A DNA stretch of 64,000 bases from assembly GCA_900541465.1 (NCBI GenBank), contig UQJY01000004.1:13257-77256 (forward strand), read 5' to 3'. The translations under genes and the position numbers were made by a program. The stretch comes from an uncultured Fusobacterium sp. GTDB lineage: Bacteria > Fusobacteriota > Fusobacteriia > Fusobacteriales > Fusobacteriaceae. This document shows positions 9,539-17,807 of the stretch, one piece after another; position 1 is the first letter of the stretch; every line of letters starts with the position of its first letter. The notes beneath the pieces were generated by a model. It worked only from the letters and a program-made list of their open reading frames with translations. It was not told where the DNA came from and searched no databases.

Positions 9539-9913
9539 TTATCCTAATTTTGCAAGAAATTTTTCTACATTTATTATAAATCTTTCGTGAGTTCCTTCTC
9601 CCACAACAACTCCGTTGTGAGTTACTTTAACATCAAACACAAGTCTTCTTCCGTCAACTTTTACAAGAGTTGATTCACACACAACTTCGTCTCCAATTTT
9701 ATTTGCTTTATTATGTTTTATATTTACAGATATACCAACTGTTGATTCTCCTTCTCCAAGTTCTTTTTCTGCCAAATCAAAAGATGTTTTCTCCATAAAA
9801 GCTATCATCATAGGTGTTCCGTATACATCTAATGTTCCTGATGCAACTTTTGCTGCAGTTTCTTCCGGGCTTACTGTTCTTGTGTAAGATAATTTCATTC
9901 CTTCTTTTAACAT
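9539..9913 (-). CDS. Hotdog-fold thioesterase, FlK-like
   Basis: 124 residues, one hotdog domain. Candidate catalytic residues match the fluoroacetyl-CoA thioesterase (FlK) layout: T33 in YGTPMM, E41 in FMEKTS, and H67 in NIKHNKA. The conserved ending THERFIINVEKFLAKL is also present. It likely hydrolyses a short acyl-CoA; a housekeeping role in clearing dead-end acyl-CoA is more likely than fluoroacetate resistance. Monocistronic, with its own terminator and an AGGAGG site before the ATG. Confidence 0.85.
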   Translation of the reverse strand: MLKEGMKLSYTRTVSPEETAAKVASGTLDVYGTPMMIAFMEKTSFDLAEKELGEGESTVGISVNIKHNKANKIGDEVVCESTLVKVDGRRLVFDVKVTHNGVVVGEGTHERFIINVEKFLAKLG

Positions 9914-10016
9914 ATTGGGTATTCCTCCTGTTTTTTATAATTTACTGCTACTATATTATTTCATTTATTAATAAAATAGTAAAGAAAAAAAATATTTTCT
10001 GTTTAATTTTTTGAAA

Positions 10017-10047
10017 AGAAAAAAGAGGAATTTCTTCCTCTCTTTTC
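10017..10047 (-). terminator. Terminator after gpmI
   Basis: Minus strand AAGAGAGGAAG/AATTCCTCTT stem followed by TTTTTT, about 30 nt past the stop codon. It ends the tpiA-gpmI transcript. Confidence 0.82.
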
Positions 10048-10073
10048 AGAAACTATTAGATTGTAATTAAGAA

Positions 10074-11597
10074 CTATTTTACTATTAAATTTTCTCCAGT
10101 CATTTCTTTTGGCTGTTCAATTCCTAAAATATTAAGCATTGTAGGAGCTATGTCAGCAAGTTTTCCATCTTTTAATGTAACACCTTCAGTGTGGTTTGAT
10201 ACATATATAAATGGAACTTCATTTGTTGTATGAGCTGTAAATGGTGCATTAGTTTCAGGATCAACCATAAGTTCAGCATTTCCGTGGTCAGCTGTAATTA
10301 AAACTGATCCGTCAAGTGAAAGAACTGTATCAACTAAAACTTTCACACATTTGTCAACAGCTTTTATAGCTTTTACTGCAGCTTCTAAAACTCCAGTATG
10401 TCCAACCATGTCAGGATTTGCAAAGTTTAATATAACAACATCATATTTTCCAGAAAGAAGAGCTTCTTTTGCTCCTTCTGTAACTTCATAAGCTGACATT
10501 TCAGGTTTTAAATCATATGTTGCAACTTTTGGAGATGCTACAAGTTTTCTGTCTTCTCCAGGATATTGAGATTCTACTCCTCCATTAAAGAAGAATGTTA
10601 CGTGAGCATATTTTTCTGTTTCAGCAGTTCTTAATTGAGTAAGCCCTGCTTTTGATATTACTTCTCCAAAAGTATTTACTATTTCATCATCTTTATATAT
10701 AACAGGAGCATCTATTGTAGAATCATATTGTCTCATGCAGTAAACTTTTATTGGGTCAATATTTCTGTCAAAGAAAGTAAATTCTTTATCATTGAAAGCT
10801 CTTGTTATTTGTCTTGCTCTGTCAGGTCTGAAGTTAAAGTTAATTAAAACATCTCCTGATTTTACAAGTCCTTCTTTATCTATTACAGTAGGTTTTACGA
10901 ATTCGTCAGTTACTCCTGCTGCATAAGAAGCTTTTATTGCTTCGTCAGCTGAAGAAGCTTCTATTCCGTTTCCTAAAGTCATATTATCATAAGCAATTTT
11001 TGTTCTGTCATAGTTTTTGTCTCTGTCCATTGCAAAATATCTTCCAGAAATAGTTGCTATTTTTCCAACTCCTATTTCAGCCATTTTTGCTTCAACTTGA
11101 GCTAAGAAATTTACAGCTGAAGATGGAGGAGTATCTCTTCCGTCTAAGAAAGCATGAAGATATACTTTTGTTAATCCGTAATTTTTTGCCATTTGAAGAA
11201 GTCCATATATATGGTCAATGTGCGAGTGAACTCCTCCGTCAGAAACAAGTCCTGCAAAATGCATTGCAGTATTATTTTCTTTTGCATATTCAAATGCTTC
11301 TTTTAAAACAGGAATTTCAAAAAATTCTCCGTCTCTTATATCTTTTGTAATTTTTACAAGGGGCTGATAAATTACTCTTCCTGCTCCAATATTTAAGTGT
11401 CCAACTTCTGAGTTCCCCATTTGTCCTTCAGGAAGCCCAACTGCTTCTCCAGAAGCTTTAAGTTGAGAGTGAGGATATTTAGATAAAAGTTCTAAATATT
11501 CTTTTGGAGCTGCATTTTTTATAGCATTAATTTGGTTGTCGCAAGGGTTTATTCCCCAACCATCTAAAATCATAAGCATTAATGGTTTTTTATTCAT
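10074..11597 (-). CDS. gpmI: 2,3-bisphosphoglycerate-independent phosphoglycerate mutase
   Basis: 507 residues, the usual length for the Mn2+-dependent enzyme that interconverts 3- and 2-phosphoglycerate in glycolysis. The phosphatase-type metal site is visible as D12 in LDGWG, the catalytic serine S63 in GQMGNSEVGH, and the late TADHGNAE and APFTAHTTNEVP segments. The middle domain has HSHIDH and DGRDTPP. It follows tpiA by 39 nt with no terminator between them, so two glycolytic genes form an operon. An AGAGGA ribosome site precedes the ATG. Confidence 0.97.
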   Translation of the reverse strand: MNKKPLMLMILDGWGINPCDNQINAIKNAAPKEYLELLSKYPHSQLKASGEAVGLPEGQMGNSEVGHLNIGAGRVIYQPLVKITKDIRDGEFFEIPVLKEAFEYAKENNTAMHFAGLVSDGGVHSHIDHIYGLLQMAKNYGLTKVYLHAFLDGRDTPPSSAVNFLAQVEAKMAEIGVGKIATISGRYFAMDRDKNYDRTKIAYDNMTLGNGIEASSADEAIKASYAAGVTDEFVKPTVIDKEGLVKSGDVLINFNFRPDRARQITRAFNDKEFTFFDRNIDPIKVYCMRQYDSTIDAPVIYKDDEIVNTFGEVISKAGLTQLRTAETEKYAHVTFFFNGGVESQYPGEDRKLVASPKVATYDLKPEMSAYEVTEGAKEALLSGKYDVVILNFANPDMVGHTGVLEAAVKAIKAVDKCVKVLVDTVLSLDGSVLITADHGNAELMVDPETNAPFTAHTTNEVPFIYVSNHTEGVTLKDGKLADIAPTMLNILGIEQPKEMTGENLIVK

Positions 11598-11636
11598 TAT
11601 TTATTTTCCTCTCTAAATTTAAAAATTATTTATAAA

Positions 11637-12392
11637 TTACATTCCAGCTTTTACTATTTTAGCAAAAGATTCAGCTTCAAGAGATGCTCCTCCAACAAGT
11701 CCACCATCTATATCAGCTTGAGCAAGAAGATCTTTTGCATTGTCAGCTTTCATTGATCCACCATATTGGATTGTTATTTCTTCAGCAGCTTCTGTACCGA
11801 ACATTTCAGCAAGAACTTTTCTTATAGCTTTATGAGTTTCTTCAGCAATTTCAGGAGTAGCTGTTTTTCCTGTTCCGATTGCCCATACTGGTTCATAAGC
11901 TATTACAACTTTAACTGCTTCTTCTTTAGTAAGACCAGCAAGTCCACCTTTAACTTGAGTTTCATTTACAAGATCTGTTCTTCCAGCTTCTCTGTCTTCT
12001 AATTTTTCTCCTACACAAAGGATTGGAGTTAATCCATAAGCTAAAGCACATTTAACTTTTTCATTTATGAAAGCATCTGTTTCATGGAAGTATTCTCTTC
12101 TTTCAGAGTGTCCTAAGATTACGTATTCAACACCGATTGCTTTTAACATTTCAGGAGAAACTTCTCCAGTGTAAGCTCCTGATGCTTTTGGATACATATT
12201 TTCAGCAGCAATTTTTATATTTGAACCTGCAACAGCTTTAACTGCATCAGAAAGAGCAGTGAAAGGTGCTCCAATAACGATTCCTACATTTTCAACACCT
12301 GCAACAGCTGCTTTTAATTCTGTAAGCATAGCTACAGCATCAGCATTTGTTTTATTCATTTTCCAGTTTCCTGCAATAATAGTTTTTCTCAT
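11637..12392 (-). CDS. tpiA: Triosephosphate isomerase
   Basis: 251 residues, a full TIM barrel interconverting dihydroxyacetone phosphate and glyceraldehyde 3-phosphate. All catalytic residues are in place: K11 in GNWKMN, H95 in LGHSERR and E167 in AYEPVWAIGTG. The phosphate-binding loops YGGSMK and GGLVGGASL are also present. First gene of the tpiA-gpmI operon with a recognisable promoter upstream and AGGAGG before the ATG. Confidence 0.98.
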   Translation of the reverse strand: MRKTIIAGNWKMNKTNADAVAMLTELKAAVAGVENVGIVIGAPFTALSDAVKAVAGSNIKIAAENMYPKASGAYTGEVSPEMLKAIGVEYVILGHSERREYFHETDAFINEKVKCALAYGLTPILCVGEKLEDREAGRTDLVNETQVKGGLAGLTKEEAVKVVIAYEPVWAIGTGKTATPEIAEETHKAIRKVLAEMFGTEAAEEITIQYGGSMKADNAKDLLAQADIDGGLVGGASLEAESFAKIVKAGM

Positions 12393-12420
12393 TTGAAAAT
12401 CCTCCTAGAATATTTGATTT

Positions 12421-12448
12421 AATATATCAATTTTATTTTTATTTTCAA
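12421..12448 (-). promoter_or_regulatory. Likely vegetative promoter of tpiA-gpmI
   Basis: On the minus strand TTGAAA (12443-12448), a 16-nt spacer and TATATT (12421-12426), about 30 nt before the tpiA start. Confidence 0.5.
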
Positions 12449-12564
12449 GTTTATATTTTCATCTTTAATTTTAACATAAAATATATGAAAGTTCTAATTT
12501 ACTATAAGTCAATAAATTGATTTTTTGTGATTAATTTTTAAGCATTTTTTATTTTCAAAAATTT

Positions 12565-13212
12565 TTAAAGATATTTTTTATAAAAAGCAGGGGCAGCAGA
12601 TATGGAAAAAATAAAAATATTTTTAGGTTTTCCTGTGTTTTCCAATGCCTTTATCATCTCTTCAACAGTTGTTCCAGTGGTAATTATATCATCAATAATA
12701 AGAATATTTTTATTTTCAGCTAAAAATTCACATCTGAAAACAGATTTTATATTTATTTTTCTTAAATTTTTTTCTGAGAGCCTGTGCATAGGAAGAGTAT
12801 CTTTTTCCCTCACAGCTTTTTTATAATCTATTCCTATTTCATCAAGAATAAATTCAACCTGATTAAATCCCCTTTCAAGAACTTTCTCTCTGCTTGCAGG
12901 GACAGGAACAACAATATCAATTTTATTTTCTCTTATTATTTTTTTCAAATCTTCTTCTATAATCCTGCTTATAAAAACACCAATTTCTTTTCTTCCGTTA
13001 AGTTTATAATCTATTATCAAGTTTCTTATATCATTTTTGTATTCAAAAAGATAATATATATTTTTTCTCACATGGAGATTTTTCTGCTTTTCTATTTTCT
13101 CTCTGCATTTTCTGCAAAGATATATCTCATCTTCCTCAACTTCTTTTTTACACAGGGAACATTTTGAACTGAAAAAAAATTTCCTAAGGATTTGGCTCGG
13201 TCTTAGGCTCAA
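12565..13212 (-). CDS. comF: ComF family phosphoribosyltransferase-like protein
   Basis: 215 residues. A four-cysteine zinc finger (KCSLCK...LCRKC, about 18-38) precedes a PRTase fold with IDIVVPVPAS, ERGFNQVE and the PRPP loop ILIIDDIITTGTTVEEM. ComF proteins support DNA uptake in transformable bacteria; here only a general nucleic-acid or nucleotide role can be claimed. Its start overlaps the end of the zinc-ribbon gene by 29 bp and appears to be TTG, with AAGGA 8 nt upstream inside that gene. It is last in the rluD-rnhB-yraN-zinc ribbon cluster, which suggests translational coupling. Confidence 0.85.
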   Translation of the reverse strand: MSLRPSQILRKFFFSSKCSLCKKEVEEDEIYLCRKCREKIEKQKNLHVRKNIYYLFEYKNDIRNLIIDYKLNGRKEIGVFISRIIEEDLKKIIRENKIDIVVPVPASREKVLERGFNQVEFILDEIGIDYKKAVREKDTLPMHRLSEKNLRKINIKSVFRCEFLAENKNILIIDDIITTGTTVEEMIKALENTGKPKNIFIFSISAAPAFYKKYL

Positions 13213-13405
13213 ATGAATTTTCCTTTTTCTTATCTTTATTCAAAATTTTGGCAGAATACATCTCTGTATATCCGCACTCAGCACAAATTTTAAGATAGTA
13301 TGTCCCCATTTCAATTTTAAGCCCTGCTTCCTTTTCTGGAAGAATGGCTGTTCTCACATAATATTTTTCACAACCGCATTTAAGGCACTTAAAATCCAAT
13401 TTCAT
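13184..13405 (-). CDS. Small zinc-ribbon nucleic-acid-binding protein
   Basis: 73 residues with two CxxC-type pairs (KCLKCGC near 6-12, and CAECGY near 37-42), the layout of the Zn-ribbon family annotated as nucleic-acid-binding. The acidic/lysine C-terminus (NKDKKKENSFEPKTEPNP) looks disordered. I use the ATG, since the preceding GTG leaves no room for the GGGG ribosome site. The gene overlaps the 3' end of yraN and the 5' end of comF, so it sits in a coupled cluster. Specific target unknown. Confidence 0.75.
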   Translation of the reverse strand: MKLDFKCLKCGCEKYYVRTAILPEKEAGLKIEMGTYYLKICAECGYTEMYSAKILNKDKKKENSFEPKTEPNP

Positions 13406-13757
13406 CACCCCATATTATGTTTCGTATCCAACGGCTTGGAGTTTTTCCCCTGCCGTTAAATATTACAGCATCAAATCTTATGTCATAATCAAAATATCTT
13501 TTTTCCAAAAGAAATTTTTGAGCAGTAAAATACATTCTTCTCTTTTTTTTAAAATCTATTGCATATTCACCGCTTCCAAAAATATCAGTGGTTCTCTGCT
13601 TCACTTCAACAAAGATTATCCTGTTTCCTTTCTTCATTATGAGGTCAATCTCTCCATATTTTGAAAAATAATTTTGTGCAAGGAGAATATAGCCTTTTGA
13701 TTTTAAAAACTCGGCAGCATAATTTTCAAAAACAGCTCCCTGTTCTCTTTTATTCAT
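13389..13757 (-). CDS. YraN/UPF0102 family endonuclease-like protein
   Basis: 122 residues, the full family length. It has the small nuclease-like core: GAVFENYAAEFLKSKGY at the N-terminus, then YGEIDLIMKKGNRIIFVEVKQR. That gives D-(8)-E-x-K, a PD-(D/E)XK-type metal site. Biological role is not settled; the gene is usually next to rnhB as here. It overlaps rnhB by 8 bp upstream and the zinc-ribbon gene downstream. Confidence 0.9.
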   Translation of the reverse strand: MNKREQGAVFENYAAEFLKSKGYILLAQNYFSKYGEIDLIMKKGNRIIFVEVKQRTTDIFGSGEYAIDFKKKRRMYFTAQKFLLEKRYFDYDIRFDAVIFNGRGKTPSRWIRNIIWGDEIGF

Positions 13758-14367
13758 CAGCTGAATCCTTCTTTAAAATCTTTTTCAAAAAAGTTTTTCT
13801 GTGAATTGGAAGAGGACCTTTTTCTAGAAGAATTTCTCTGTGAAGTTTTGTTCCATACCCTTTGTGTTTTTCAAAAAAGTATTCAGGATATTCTCTCGCA
13901 TTTATCATCATTATTCTGTCTCTTGTAACTTTTGCAATTATTGAAGCGGCAGCTATTGAAAGACTTTTTGCATCACCTTTTACCACTGCTTCCTGTTCTC
14001 CTTCATAGCCTTTTATAAGTTTATTTCCGTCAACTAAAACTTTTGTAAATTCAATCTCATCTTTTTTTATATCTTCCAAGGCTCTTTTCATAGCAAGAAA
14101 GGTTGCATTTAAAATATTTACTTCATCTATTTCTTCAACTGTTGCAAGCCCAACTCCCACATGACAGTATGCTATAATTTTATCAAAAAGCATCTCTCTT
14201 TTTTTCTCAGATAATTTTTTAGAGTCATTTATCTCTTCAAAAAAATCATGATATTCATTTATTTTTACAGCAGCAGCTACAACAGGACCTGCAAGAGGAC
14301 CACGTCCCGCTTCGTCAACTCCTACAATATTTCCTTTTTCCATATCAAAATCATATAATTCTTTCAT
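13750..14367 (-). CDS. rnhB: Ribonuclease HII
   Basis: 205 residues. It removes ribonucleotides from DNA and RNA from RNA-DNA hybrids. The active-site motif GVDEAGRGPLAGPVVAAAV (about 16-34, D-E pair) is intact, as are DSKKLSEKKR, VLVDGNK and IIAKVTRDR. Its start codon overlaps the rluD stop, and its end overlaps yraN by 8 bp, so the genes are translationally coupled. Confidence 0.96.
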   Translation of the reverse strand: MKELYDFDMEKGNIVGVDEAGRGPLAGPVVAAAVKINEYHDFFEEINDSKKLSEKKREMLFDKIIAYCHVGVGLATVEEIDEVNILNATFLAMKRALEDIKKDEIEFTKVLVDGNKLIKGYEGEQEAVVKGDAKSLSIAAASIIAKVTRDRIMMINAREYPEYFFEKHKGYGTKLHREILLEKGPLPIHRKTFLKKILKKDSADE

Positions 14368-15308
14368 TATTCTTCACCAATCTTCATTATTTTTTCTCTG
14401 TCAAATTTTAATTTTTTAATAATATTTTCAAAATCTTCTGGAAGTTTTCCAACAACTTTTATATTTTCTTTTGTTATCGGGTGAATAAATTCTAATTTAT
14501 AAGCATGGAGCATCTGTCTTGCTGCAAGTTTTGAGGGAGTTCCATATGTACTGTCCCCTAAAATAGGGTGGTTTAAAAATTTCATATGCACCCTTATCTG
14601 ATGTGTTCTTCCTGTTTCAATATTTACTTTTAAAAGAGAAAAATCCTGCACCTCATCAAGAACTTCATAATTTGTTACAGCTGTTTTTCCGTTTATTTCT
14701 ACAACTGCCATTCTCTTTCTTTCAAAAGAATCACGGCCGATAAGATTTTCTATTCTTCCAGATTTCTGGCTGAAATTTCCTTTACACACAGCCAAATATG
14801 TTTTTTTCATATTTTTACTCTGAAACATCTCAACAAGTTTTTCATGAGCCTCGTTTGTTTTTGCAATTATGATAAGCCCGCTTGTATCTTTATCAAGTCT
14901 GTGAACTATCCCCGGTCTTGTAATATCTTCTGGATTTGAAAGATTTTTAAAATTATATAAAAGTGCATTTACTAAAGTTCCGCTGTAAATGTTTTGTGCC
15001 GGATGAACTGTCATATCACTTGGTTTATTTATTACTGCAATATGTTCATCTTCATACACAATATCAAGAGGAATATTTTCTGGTTTTATTTCTGGAGTTT
15101 CCTCTTCTGGTATCTCCACTTGAAATACTTCATTTCCTTTTAATTTCGTTCCAACTTTTTTTATCTCTTTTCCATTCAATTTTACAAATCCGTCTTCTAT
15201 TAATTTCTGAACAGAAGCTCTGCTCATATTTTCAATTTTGCTCTGCAGAAAAACATCAAGTCTTTTTCCTTTAAATGTTTCGTCAGCAGAAAATTTTAAT
15301 TCTTCCAT
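14367..15308 (-). CDS. rluD: RluD-family 23S rRNA pseudouridine synthase
   Basis: 313 residues. An N-terminal S4 RNA-binding domain (about 14-75, with RLDVFLQSKIENMSRASVQKLI) is followed by the RluA/RluD catalytic domain. That domain carries the nucleophile aspartate in HRLDKDTSGL and the ending RTHQIRVHMKFLNHPILGD. Family members modify U1911/1915/1917 of 23S rRNA; the exact sites here are inferred. First gene of the five-gene cluster running to comF, and divergent from the lysine-riboswitch gene. Confidence 0.92.
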   Translation of the reverse strand: MEELKFSADETFKGKRLDVFLQSKIENMSRASVQKLIEDGFVKLNGKEIKKVGTKLKGNEVFQVEIPEEETPEIKPENIPLDIVYEDEHIAVINKPSDMTVHPAQNIYSGTLVNALLYNFKNLSNPEDITRPGIVHRLDKDTSGLIIIAKTNEAHEKLVEMFQSKNMKKTYLAVCKGNFSQKSGRIENLIGRDSFERKRMAVVEINGKTAVTNYEVLDEVQDFSLLKVNIETGRTHQIRVHMKFLNHPILGDSTYGTPSKLAARQMLHAYKLEFIHPITKENIKVVGKLPEDFENIIKKLKFDREKIMKIGEE

Positions 15309-15378
15309 AAAATACCCCGCAATATACTTTCTATAATAATTATATCACATTCGTCACATAAATTTAAAATCAAAATAA

Positions 15379-15410
15379 TTGACATAGTGTTTCAAAAATG
15401 TTACTATAAT
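15379..15410 (+). promoter_or_regulatory. Promoter for the lysine riboswitch transcript
   Basis: TTGACA (15379-15384) followed after 17 nt by TACTAT (15402-15407); TATAAT lies 3 nt further on. The aptamer begins about 30 nt downstream. Confidence 0.72.
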
Positions 15411-15435
15411 CTGTACGAACAATGAAATATTTATT

Positions 15436-15602
15436 TAGGTAGAGGTTGCGGAAAACATTATTAAGCTGAAACAGCATGACAAAGCATTGAAGTCAGCCCA
15501 AAGGGAATTCCGCCGAAAGATTTAATTTGTCAGGTTAAAGTCTTGGGCATATGGAAAATATCTGTATGACTGACATTGATTTAAAATCAATGTAGAGCTA
15601 TC
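15436..15602 (+). promoter_or_regulatory. Lysine riboswitch (L box) aptamer
   Basis: About 167 nt carrying the conserved L-box pieces in order: GGTAGAGGTTGCGG, the AGTCAGCCCAAAGGGAA and CCGCCGAAAG core, the GTCTTGGGCATATGG arm, and the closing TAGAGCTATC. The arms CCTAAA..GG and GACTGACA can fold the five-way junction. A terminator hairpin sits 38 nt past it, so lysine binding should stop transcription before the transporter gene. Matched by eye to the known consensus. Confidence 0.9.
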
Positions 15603-15639
15603 AATTTTATCATATATAATTTGATATTATGAACTACGT

Positions 15640-15672
15640 CTGCCATGAAAAAATCCCATGGCAGTTTTTTTT
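15640..15672 (+). terminator. Riboswitch-controlled terminator
   Basis: CTGCCATG and CATGGCAG form an 8-bp stem around AAAAAATCC and run into eight T, just before the transporter's ribosome site. It is the expression platform of the lysine riboswitch. Confidence 0.88.
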
Positions 15673-15721
15673 ACCTAAAATTCATTGTTATTAATTTTTT
15701 AGGGAGGATTGATTTAAAAAA

Positions 15722-17251
15722 ATGAATGAAAATTTAAAAGAGAGAAGGAGCTGGTTTGTTGAACTTTTAAAACTTTCTCCTGTTGTTATTCTTGGAGTTC
15801 TTATGGTTGGAGTCGGGCTTGATGTTTTGGTTGCAGCACCTATTGCTGTAATATTTGCAGCGATTGTTGCCTGCATCACTGAAAAATTCAGTTTCCAAAA
15901 AATCGTTGACTCTGCTGTTGACAGTGTAAAAGAAATTCAGCTTGTATTTTTTATTCTTATGCTTGCTTATGCTATGGCTGAAGCTTTTATGGCAACAGGA
16001 GTGGGAGCTTCTATTATAATAATGTCTCTTAATTTCGGGCTTACTGCAAAAACTATAGCTGTTACAGGAATTATTGTAACAAGTATTCTTTCTGTTGCAA
16101 TCGGAAGTTCTTGGGGAACTTTTGCAGCCTGTGCCCCTGTATTTTTATGGCTTAATCATATTGTAGGCGGAAATATTGTTCTTACTACTGCTGCTATTGC
16201 AGGGGGAGCATGTTTTGGAGATAACATCGGTCTTATTTCCGATACAACTGTTGTAAGTTCAGGAATTCAAAAGGTTGAAGTTATTGACAGAATAAAACAC
16301 CAAGGTGTATGGTCCCTTTCATGTCTTGTTTTAAGTATTATTACTTTCTACGGAGTTTCTGTTTTTATGGGGCTTCCAAATACTGTAGGAAGTGCTAGTG
16401 AAGCTATAAATAATATTCCTCAGTCTGTATGGTCTGCCCTTGCAGCAGAAAGAGAATCAGCTGTGACACTTTTAAGACAGGTACAAAGCGGTATACCTGC
16501 TTATATGGGAGTTCCTCTGTTTCTTGTTCTCCTTGCTGCTATAAAAGGACTTCCAACATTATTATGTCTGTTCCTTGGAATTGTTTCATCTCTTGTTTTC
16601 GGAATTTTTGCAGGAACTGTAACAATAACTCCTGAAGCTGCAGAAGCTGCTGCTCTTGCTGGAAAAAGTGCAATAGATTTAAAAGGATTTATTGGTCTTG
16701 TTTATACAGGATTTGAAGGAGCAGGTTCCTGGGTTATAGTTATGATGATGTGGATTGCTGCTTTCGGAGGAATTATGGGAAGCATGAACGCTTTTGAACC
16801 TCTTTCAAGGCTTGTAAAATCTCTTGCAAAAAATGTCAGACAGCTTATGTTCTACAACGGAGTATTTTCTATTTTAGGAAATATTGCTCTTGCTGACGAA
16901 ATGGCACAGATTGTTACAATAGGACCTATCATCAGAAATCTTGTTGATGAAAATGTTGAAGGAGATGAAAAAGCAGTATACAAATTAAAACTTAGAAATG
17001 CTCTTTTCAGTGATGCTCTTGGAGTTTTTGGTTCTCAGCTTATTCCATGGCATGTTTATATAGGTTTCTATATAGGAATTGCAAAAGTTGTATATCCTCT
17101 TTATGATTTTTCTCCAATGGATATTATAAAATATAATTTCCTTGCAATGATTTCTGTTTTCTCTGTACTTTTCCTTACTCTTACAGGACTTGACAGATTT
17201 ATTCCATTGTTTGGACTTACTACTGAACCAAAAGTAAAATTGAAAAAATAA
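15722..17251 (+). CDS. NhaC-family transporter, predicted lysine uptake (LysW-type)
   Basis: 509 residues with about a dozen hydrophobic helices. The family signatures SSWGTFAACAPVFL, GGACFGDNIGLISDTTVVSS and NIALADEMAQI are present. The sequence says NhaC-type Na+/H+ antiporter fold. The lysine riboswitch upstream argues that it imports lysine, as proposed for the LysW group of this superfamily. GGGAGG lies about 13 nt before the ATG. Single-gene unit; the next gene has its own promoter. Direction and ion coupling are not visible in the sequence. Confidence 0.88.
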   Translation: MNENLKERRSWFVELLKLSPVVILGVLMVGVGLDVLVAAPIAVIFAAIVACITEKFSFQKIVDSAVDSVKEIQLVFFILMLAYAMAEAFMATGVGASIIIMSLNFGLTAKTIAVTGIIVTSILSVAIGSSWGTFAACAPVFLWLNHIVGGNIVLTTAAIAGGACFGDNIGLISDTTVVSSGIQKVEVIDRIKHQGVWSLSCLVLSIITFYGVSVFMGLPNTVGSASEAINNIPQSVWSALAAERESAVTLLRQVQSGIPAYMGVPLFLVLLAAIKGLPTLLCLFLGIVSSLVFGIFAGTVTITPEAAEAAALAGKSAIDLKGFIGLVYTGFEGAGSWVIVMMMWIAAFGGIMGSMNAFEPLSRLVKSLAKNVRQLMFYNGVFSILGNIALADEMAQIVTIGPIIRNLVDENVEGDEKAVYKLKLRNALFSDALGVFGSQLIPWHVYIGFYIGIAKVVYPLYDFSPMDIIKYNFLAMISVFSVLFLTLTGLDRFIPLFGLTTEPKVKLKK

Positions 17252-17262
17252 TTTCTTATATG

Positions 17263-17291
17263 TTGACTTTTTTTAATTTTCAAGGTATATC
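17263..17291 (+). promoter_or_regulatory. Promoter of the glycine-zipper lipoprotein gene
   Basis: TTGACT (17263-17268), 17-nt spacer, TATATC (17286-17291), about 50 nt before the ATG. Confidence 0.6.
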
Positions 17292-17339
17292 TAAATATAG
17301 AAGCTGTTGTATATTGTAATTATATTTTGGGAGGTAGCC

Positions 17340-17591
17340 ATGAAAAAATATTTAATTATTTTAGCTTTATCCGCTGTTTTCTTTGCTGGTTGTACAAGAA
17401 CTGAAAAACATATTGCTGCAGGTGCAGCTGTTGGTGCTGTTGCAGGACATGCAATAGGAGGAGATACTGGAGCAATTATTGGTGCTGGTGTGGGAGCAGG
17501 AACAGGAGCTTATATTGCCAAAGAAAAATATGATGACAAAGATTATTATTACAGACATGACAATGGAAGAAGACATAAAAAATACAAATAG
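17340..17591 (+). CDS. Small glycine-zipper (YMGG-like) lipoprotein
   Basis: 83 residues. The signal peptide ends in a lipobox FAGC (C about residue 18). A run of Gly-Ala repeats with GxxxG spacing (GAAVGAVAGHAIGGDTGAIIGAGVG, about 26-55) is typical of glycine-zipper envelope proteins. A charged, Tyr/His/Lys-rich tail closes it. It is likely anchored in the outer membrane; function unknown. The start is the ATG behind GGGAGG at 17329-17334. Own promoter and terminator. Confidence 0.85.
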   Translation: MKKYLIILALSAVFFAGCTRTEKHIAAGAAVGAVAGHAIGGDTGAIIGAGVGAGTGAYIAKEKYDDKDYYYRHDNGRRHKKYK

Positions 17592-17606
17592 TTTTAAAAA
17601 CTTTTA

Positions 17607-17650
17607 TGCACTTTGATTTAAAAAATAAAAATCAAGGTGCATTTTATTTT
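17607..17650 (+). terminator. Terminator after the lipoprotein gene
   Basis: TGCACTTTGATTT and AAATCAAGGTGCA pair (one G-T) and lead into TTTTATTTT. Confidence 0.85.
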
Positions 17651-17722
17651 CTGTACAATTATATTTTAAATATATTATTTTAAAATATATCATTGATGAA
17701 TTTTATTAAAATGAAAAAGTTG

Positions 17723-17751
17723 TTGACTTATTAAATATTCTCTTGTATACT
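17723..17751 (+). promoter_or_regulatory. Promoter of the aminotransferase / P-loop protein operon
   Basis: TTGACT (17723-17728), 17-nt spacer, TATACT (17746-17751), about 57 nt before the TTG start. Confidence 0.68.
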
Positions 17752-17807
17752 TAAGCATATTTGAAAATTTAATCTTTCACAGATTAAAAACAAAGGGGGA
17801 GAGTTAC

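Noticed and set aside
12784..13167. 127-codon plus-strand frame opposite comF
   Set aside because: It is the complement of a clear ComF protein; the composition is Phe/Ile/Asn as expected for antisense of AT-rich coding DNA.
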